Source: Annulohypoxylon bovei var. microspora (Eukaryota; Ascomycota; Sordariomycetes; Xylariales; Hypoxylaceae). Taken from it: 64,000 nucleotides of DNA. The stretch lies in the NCBI GenBank assembly GCA_022836615.1, contig MU405254.1, positions 186,001 through 250,000 of the forward strand. Direction: 5' to 3'. Shown piece after piece: positions 59,241 through 64,000 of this stretch. Position numbers and translations under genes: made by a program. The notes below the pieces were generated by a model. It did no database searches and was not told the DNA's origin. It was given only the letters and a program-made list of their open reading frames with translations. How positions within the stretch are numbered: position 1 is the stretch's first letter; every line of letters begins with the position of its first letter.

Positions 59241-59435
59241 CCTTCCTAATGCAGTAATTTTTTAAAATCGAAAAAATCGAAAATGTAAGGTAAATTATAT
59301 ACTTTATATAAAATAAAATAAAATTGAAAATTAATAATAAAATCGAAATAAGTCGATTTTAATTTTTTTAATTTTTTCAATTAATTATTTAAAAAGTTAT
59401 AATTATTTAAAGTTTTTAAAAAAAAGATTACGTAA
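59241..59435. repeat. AT-rich block, left edge of the repeat region
   Basis: About 200 bp of nearly pure A/T with a few TCG words. It resembles the long block at 61640-64000 and marks an abrupt base-composition boundary next to the GC-rich island. RIP is the likely cause. Confidence 0.7.
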
Positions 59436-59568
59436 GCGCGCAATGGCCATATATGGCTAAAAGGCTCAAGGTGCCGCCCGGGCTTTAGAGGTTTTGCTTA
59501 TGTAAGCGAATTACGTAATCAAGGGGAAAGGTTGGAAATCCGGGACTGGGGTTGAAAGGCTAGGGATT

Positions 59569-59705
59569 CGGGGTTGCTGGGGATCGGGGCTGCTAGGGAT
59601 CGGGGCTGCTAGGGATCGGGATGAGAAATCGGGGCTGGGATCGGGGCTGCTAGGTAGGGATCGGGGCTGCTAAGGATCGGGGATAACAGATCAGGGCTGG
59701 GGATC
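59569..59705. repeat. Imperfect 17-bp tandem repeat
   Basis: The unit GCTGCTAGGGATCGGGG is repeated about six times with small deletions and insertions. It is the first of several G-rich tandem arrays in the island. Long frames read on the minus strand here (59609-60300) are repeat artefacts. Confidence 0.75.
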
Positions 59706-59875
59706 GGAGATAAGGTTGAAGGGCCTAGGGGATGAGGGTGATCCTGGGGGTTGAAGGGCTGGGGTTGACGGGGGATGAGGGTAATCCCAGGGTTATACGA
59801 GTGCCCCGTACTAGAGAGAAGGAGGGATGGGGTTGAAGGTAATCTTAAGGGTTGTACGGGGTTATATAGGTGCTT

Positions 59876-59941
59876 CGTACTGGCGGCGGAAGGGCTTTGC
59901 AAGGCGCGCGCCAGCGCGCCGAGCAAAGGCACGCAGCCGCC
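59876..59941. repeat. GC-rich hairpin unit, copy 1 (right end cut)
   Basis: Begins CGTACTGGCGGC and carries GGCGCGCGCCAGCGCGCC in the centre and GCAAAGGCACGCAGCCGCC at the right, where it stops before the closing AGTACG. It differs from copy 2 at a few G/A positions. Confidence 0.7.
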
Positions 59942-59970
59942 TGGGCCTTAGGGTTAGAGGGATAGAGGAT

Positions 59971-60023
59971 TGGGGTTGAAGGGCTGGGGTTGAAGGGCTG
60001 GGGTTGAAGGGCTAGGGTTGAAG
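59971..60023. repeat. 15-bp tandem repeat, GGGTTGAAGGGCTGG unit
   Basis: Three to four near-perfect units in a row. The neighbouring sequence on both sides contains scattered single copies. Confidence 0.75.
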
Positions 60024-60062
60024 ATGATAGAGGGCCGGGGATCCCAGGGTTATACGGGTGCC

Positions 60063-60134
60063 CGTACTGGCGGCGGAGGGGCTTTGCGAGGCGCGCGCCA
60101 GCGCGCCGAGCAAAGGCACGCAGCCGCCAGTACG
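60063..60134. repeat. GC-rich hairpin unit, copy 2 (complete, 72 bp)
   Basis: Starts CGTACTGGCGGC and ends with its exact reverse complement GCCGCCAGTACG. Inner parts also pair: GCTTTGC with GCAAAG, and GGCGCGCG with CGCGCC. The whole can fold into one long GC-rich stem. It could be a miniature fold-back element. Confidence 0.75.
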
Positions 60135-60204
60135 TAGGGCTGGAGGGTTGGAGGGATGGGTTGAGGGCGGCGGGACGAGCGGTGATATTAAAGATTAAGT
60201 AAAA

Positions 60205-60262
60205 GATTACAATACATGGGATTCGAACCCAAGCCCTTGAAAGGTGGTCCGTGCGGGTGTGG
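60205..60262 (-). other. tRNA-like B box (possible SINE or tRNA relic)
   Basis: Read on the minus strand, CTTGGGTTCGAATCCCATG contains a perfect pol III B box (GGTTCGAATCC) with a short T-arm-like stem. I cannot build a full cloverleaf or a matching acceptor stem, so this is at most a tRNA-derived repeat. Confidence 0.3.
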
Positions 60263-60584
60263 AAAGTTCGGGTCTTGTGTTCCCGGAACGGGGACCTCAT
60301 GTGTAAGAGTTGAACCCTTGGTTAAAATGATTTGGCTTAGTTAGCTTGCACCGGAATGCCCGAGTTTAACGAGGGTAATTGAACGGGAAGAACTTTGGTG
60401 TGTTTTTTTTCTCCATGGTCCTTATCAAAAATCTCCTATCGCGGTAATTCCGTATCTCCGGCGCTAAAAAGTGTGTAAACCCCGTTATCCCCAAAGAGGC
60501 CGTTAAGTCCACGGCGATTGATTGGGTGCATCGTCTCGGGGGTGGGGCCTTTCAACCAATCAAACAACAAATCTCAACTTTCGA

Positions 60585-60676
60585 GGTGGTCCGTTCGCGA
60601 GAAGGTGCGTTTCGACAAGATTCAGTTTTTCCAAAACGAAAAGCTTGTCAAAAGCTGGTTCTCGCGCACGGACCAG
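60585..60676. repeat. Long imperfect hairpin, about 33-bp arms
   Basis: The left arm contains TGGTCCGTTCGCGAGAA and ends GACAAG (60619). The right arm, reverse-complemented, reads TGGTCCGTGCGCGAGAA and also ends GACAAG. The loop is about 24 nt. No coding content. Confidence 0.65.
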
Positions 60677-60779
60677 TGGGTGGCAGCGACGAATTGATTA
60701 CCTAAGATGCTTATGTAATTGACCTAGCTGGCACACGTAAAAAATACCCCTAAGCTGGGTGACTAAGCAACCCAGGGAG

Positions 60780-61475
60780 AGGGTGGCCAAAGCGTTAGAA
60801 AGGTGGCTACGGGTGGCCACGGGTGGCTGAACGGGTGGTTCAACGGCCGGGGGTGGCAGGGTGGTTACGGGTGGCTAAGCAGGAGGATCAACGGGTGGCT
60901 AGGGGTGGTTCAACGGGAGATTAGACGGGGGTTCATCAGGGGGTGGTTAGGTAAACGGGTGGCTAGACCGGGGGTTGAACGGGTGGTTAGAAGGGTGGTT
61001 AGAAGGGTGGTTGATCGGGTGGCTACACGGGTGGCTTAAGGGGTGGTTCAACGGGTGGGTAGACAGGTGGGTAGACCGGGGGTGGCTCAACGGGAGATTA
61101 ACAGGGGGTTCAACGGGTGGCTTAACGGGTCAACGGGTGGCTTCACGGGAGGCTCAAGGGGTGGATTGACGGGTGGCTAATCGGGTGTTTAGATCGGGGG
61201 AGGCTACGGGGGTTAGACCGGTGGCTAGACCGGGGGTTCAACGGGACGGGTGGGTAGATGGACGGTTAGAAGGGAGGCTTAAAGGGTGGTTCAAGGGGGG
61301 TTACACGGGTGGTTAGAAAGGTGGCTACGGGTGGTTCAACGGGGGATAGACCGGGGGTTAAACCGGTGGTTTGAGGGGTGGTTAAACGGGAGGCCCGGCG
61401 GGTGGCTTAAGGGTTCGATAAGGGGTGGCTTAGGGGTTCGATAAGGGGTGGCTTAAAGGGTGGTTAGATGGATGC
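60780..61475. repeat. G-rich minisatellite, GGGTGG(C/T)T-type units
   Basis: About 700 bp in which the plus strand is a chain of GGGTGG and CGGGGGT words separated by short TT/AA/CAAC spacers (for example ACGGGTGGTTCAACGGG). G runs of three or more recur every 8-15 bases, so the strand could form G-quadruplexes. Open frames through it encode only Gly/Trp/Val/Arg repeats and are not genes. Confidence 0.85.
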
Positions 61476-61529
61476 GCGAACCGCCAGCCGGATGGTGGTA
61501 AGTTGTTTCGTCGCATGGTAAAAGAAATA

Positions 61530-61612
61530 AAAACGGGAGATCGGGGAATCGAACCATCGACTTCCGGCTAAACTCGGGATATTGTGCCACCCGAACGGGT
61601 GGCCTCGCGTTT
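61530..61612 (-). other. tRNA-like sequence with A-box and B-box words (relic or SINE)
   Basis: On the minus strand, GGTGGCACAATATCC resembles an A box, GATGGTTCGATTCC a B box, and CGATCTCCCG is followed by TTTTT, a pol III stop. The anticodon stem has a mismatch and no proper acceptor partner is found, so an intact tRNA is unlikely. A tRNA-derived SINE end or mutated tRNA is possible. Confidence 0.35.
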
Positions 61613-61639
61613 TAGGTAGCTTTATTCCGATTTAAACTT

Positions 61640-64000
61640 TGAATCAATTATTGCGACCCGTTTTTAATAAAAGATAAATGAATATAAATATTTTCATGGT
61701 ATATTATTTTTTTTAAATAAATTAAAACGGTAATTTTAATTTATTAAATAAAACTTTAAAAAATTTAATTTAAATTAAATAAATTAAATTAATTTTTAAT
61801 TTATTAAAATAATTATTTAATGTTTAATACCACGTTAATAACACGTTATTAATTTATTAATAATTAATTATATATTAATAATATTTTATAAAAAAAAACT
61901 TTATTAATTTTTAATCGCGTAAACGTGCGTATTTAATTTATTTTATATATTATATAATTTTTTTTATACCTTTATATTTTTTATATTTTTTAATATATTT
62001 TTTTAAATTAATTTATTAAAATAATTTATTTTAATTTACCGTCGTAATATTTAATTAATAAAATTATTCATTTATTTTTTAAGTTTTTATAATTTTTTTA
62101 AAATTCGTTTTAATATAATAATTTAAACGGAATATATAATAAATATTATTTTATATAAATAAATTATTTTTCGTTTCATTTTATATAAAATATTTAATTA
62201 ATAAAGTTTTTTTTAATATTATAACTTAAATGAATTTTTTATAATAAAATTTTTACCGTTATTAATGTTAAATTTATTTATTTAATTATTATTATTTTTT
62301 TTATTAATTAAATTTTACATTATAATTAATAATTTAATTTAACGTAATAACCGATTAATTATTTAATTCATGGATTTTAATATAATAATTAATAATTCAT
62401 TTTTAAAATTATTTTATAATATTAAAGTTTATTTAATTATTACCGATTAAATAATTAAATTTAATTTTTAATTTAATAATTTTAAAATATTTTTTATTTA
62501 TAAATTTTTAATTTAATAATTTTAAAATATTTTTTATTTATAAACTTTTAATTTAATAATTTTAAGATTTTTTTTATTTATATAATTTTTAATATATAAA
62601 TAATTATTAATAAAATGTAATTTTTAATTCTTTAAATTATTCGTTACGTTAATATTTTTTTTTTTTTTTTAATATCGTTTATATTATTATTTTTTATTAC
62701 ATTTTAATTAATTTTAATTAATTTATTACTTTAATTAATTCGTTTATTTATGTATTTTTATAATTTTTTTTTTATAAATTAATTTTATAACATTTTTTAT
62801 TAAATTTTAATATTTTAATAAATTTAAATTTTTCGTAATCGTTTCGTTTTTTTTTTTTTCGTTAATAAGTTTAATTAATTTTTCATTCGGGTATATAAAT
62901 AAGTTATTTTTTTTATTAAATCGTTCGTCGAATTTTTTTTTTTTTATTTTTAAATTTTTTTTTTATTTCCTTTTTTTTATAATTATTATTTCATTTTTTA
63001 ACCATAAGTTATTTTTTTAATTAAGTTTTCATTAATCGGGTTAACGTTTATAATGTTTATTTTTTTTTTTATAATATTTTTTTTAATATATTAATAATTA
63101 ATAATTTTTTTACTTTTATTAAACTTTATATTTTTAATCGTTAAATTAATTTAAATTTTAACGATTTTAAAATTAATTAAAAAACTTAAAGCCGTTTTAA
63201 TTATATTATTTAATGTTATATTTTTTATTTAAATTACGTTCGAAATGTTTTCATTAATCGCTTAAATAATATTTATTATAATATTATTAATTATGGTTAT
63301 TATTATTAATTTTATTCGTTTAAATATAATTATATTTTTTTATTCGTTATTTTATGTTTTTATTTATTAATATTCCGTTTATTAATATCGTTTTTTCGTT
63401 TATTTAATTTTTATATAATTTATTTTATTATTTAACGATTAATTTAAGCTTATGTTTTTAATATTAATAACGTATATATATTTTATTTTTTTTTTATTTT
63501 CGAAGTTATTTTTTTTTTTTAATATTTTTATTTAATTTAATGTTTTAATTCCTCGAGTTTAATTATTTTTTAATCGTTAAAAACGGGGTCGTTTATTTTT
63601 TAATTTAAATGTTTTTATTTTAAATTTTAATTTTAATAATTCATTTAATTTAAACGATTTAAACGTAAAATTTTTATATTCCCGTTATTAATTTTTAATT
63701 CGGAATTTTACTCGCGTTTTATGGTTTATTCGTTAATATTTCGGGCGGGTTATTTTCGTATTATTAATTTTTATTTTATTTTTTTTCGTTACATTTTTTA
63801 ACTTTTTTCGCGTTAATTTATGTAATTTATTCATTGGTGTTTTTTTAATGGTTTTTTATAAGCTTAATTTTAAATTTTTTTTTTAAATTTATTTTAACCT
63901 TTTACGAATATTAATTAAACTTATAAAATTAATGAAATGTTAAAACTTTTATTTTAAAAACGTTTTCATTAAACCGTTTATTATTATTACGTTCGTTAAA
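61640..64000. repeat. Extremely AT-rich RIP-type block, runs past the window end
   Basis: 2.4 kb of almost pure A/T, with no open frame of note. The few C and G bases left stand mostly as CG dinucleotides (TCG, ACG, CGTT), while CA, CT and CC are rare. This is what heavy C-to-T mutation of repeats outside CpG would leave. Such blocks form heterochromatin, pericentromeric or subtelomeric DNA in related fungi; no telomere repeat is seen. Confidence 0.8.

Noticed and set aside
59609..60300. Pro-rich minus-strand frames
   Set aside because: Translation of tandem G-rich repeats; no start context, introns or domain.
60803..61169. Gly/Trp- and Val/Arg-rich frames
   Set aside because: Direct translation of the G-rich minisatellite in two frames; repeat artefact.
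59241..64000. CRISPR-like array or phage region
   Set aside because: Repeats are tandem without unique spacers, and the window is clearly eukaryotic; no cas or phage genes.
61640..64000. Mitochondrial DNA insertion
   Set aside because: AT content would fit, but there are no open frames, rRNA or tRNA motifs, and the remaining CpG pattern fits RIP better.

Overview
The window looks like a filamentous ascomycete, most likely a Sordariomycete (Pezizomycotina). Nearly every gene carries short 49-218 bp GT-AG introns. The set includes a fungal-type xylanase regulator (XlnR/Xyr1), a second Zn2Cys6 regulator, a class I terpene synthase, several MFS transporters and a secreted intradiol dioxygenase. 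Intergenic space is rich in the palindromic word TACCTAGGTA, and a retroelement and the AT-rich right end look mutated by RIP (repeat-induced point mutation). All gene models were spliced by hand from reading-frame continuity and splice signals; the exons are given in each entry. Family names rest on motifs and recognised family sequence, not on a search.

Layout. 1-0.4 kb: C-terminus of ferrochelatase. 2-6.6 kb: two convergent MFS transporters with a TA-flanked MITE between them. 7.8-14 kb: HNT2 (HIT-family dinucleoside hydrolase), CTF18 (alternative clamp-loader subunit) and a protein of unknown function. 15.3-18.1 kb: a small secreted protein and a terpene synthase. 18.1-23.5 kb: gene-free, with a fold-back repeat and an intact-looking 666-bp element with 58-bp perfect terminal inverted repeats and a 9-bp target duplication, just upstream of CEF1/CDC5. 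23.5-34.8 kb: CEF1, a vacuolar-type MFS permease, an atypical hexokinase with an 18-nt microexon, a GILT-like thiol reductase and the scavenger decapping enzyme DCS1; the last two overlap tail to tail. 35.3-37.3 kb: a complete but pol-less copia-like LTR element. 39.6-42.6 kb: xlnR. 42.6-51 kb: 8.5 kb without a supportable gene. 51-54 kb: NirA/NIT4-type Zn2Cys6 factor. 57.4-58.7 kb: secreted intradiol dioxygenase. 59.2-64 kb: heterochromatin-like end, with a G-rich repeat island between AT blocks; the right block runs out of the window.

How the genes relate. Most are unrelated housekeeping genes (haem, splicing, sister-chromatid cohesion, cap scavenging). The accessory layer is plant-biomass or lifestyle related: XlnR controls (hemi)cellulases in relatives, the intradiol dioxygenase would act on catechols from lignin or plant phenolics, and the terpene synthase would make a sesquiterpene-type scaffold. 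The terpene synthase has no P450 or other tailoring gene beside it here, so I do not call a biosynthetic cluster. The most unusual content is in the repeats: three kinds of small non-autonomous element, a strand-consistent RIP signature on the LTR element, the dispersed palindrome, and the hairpin/G-rich block.
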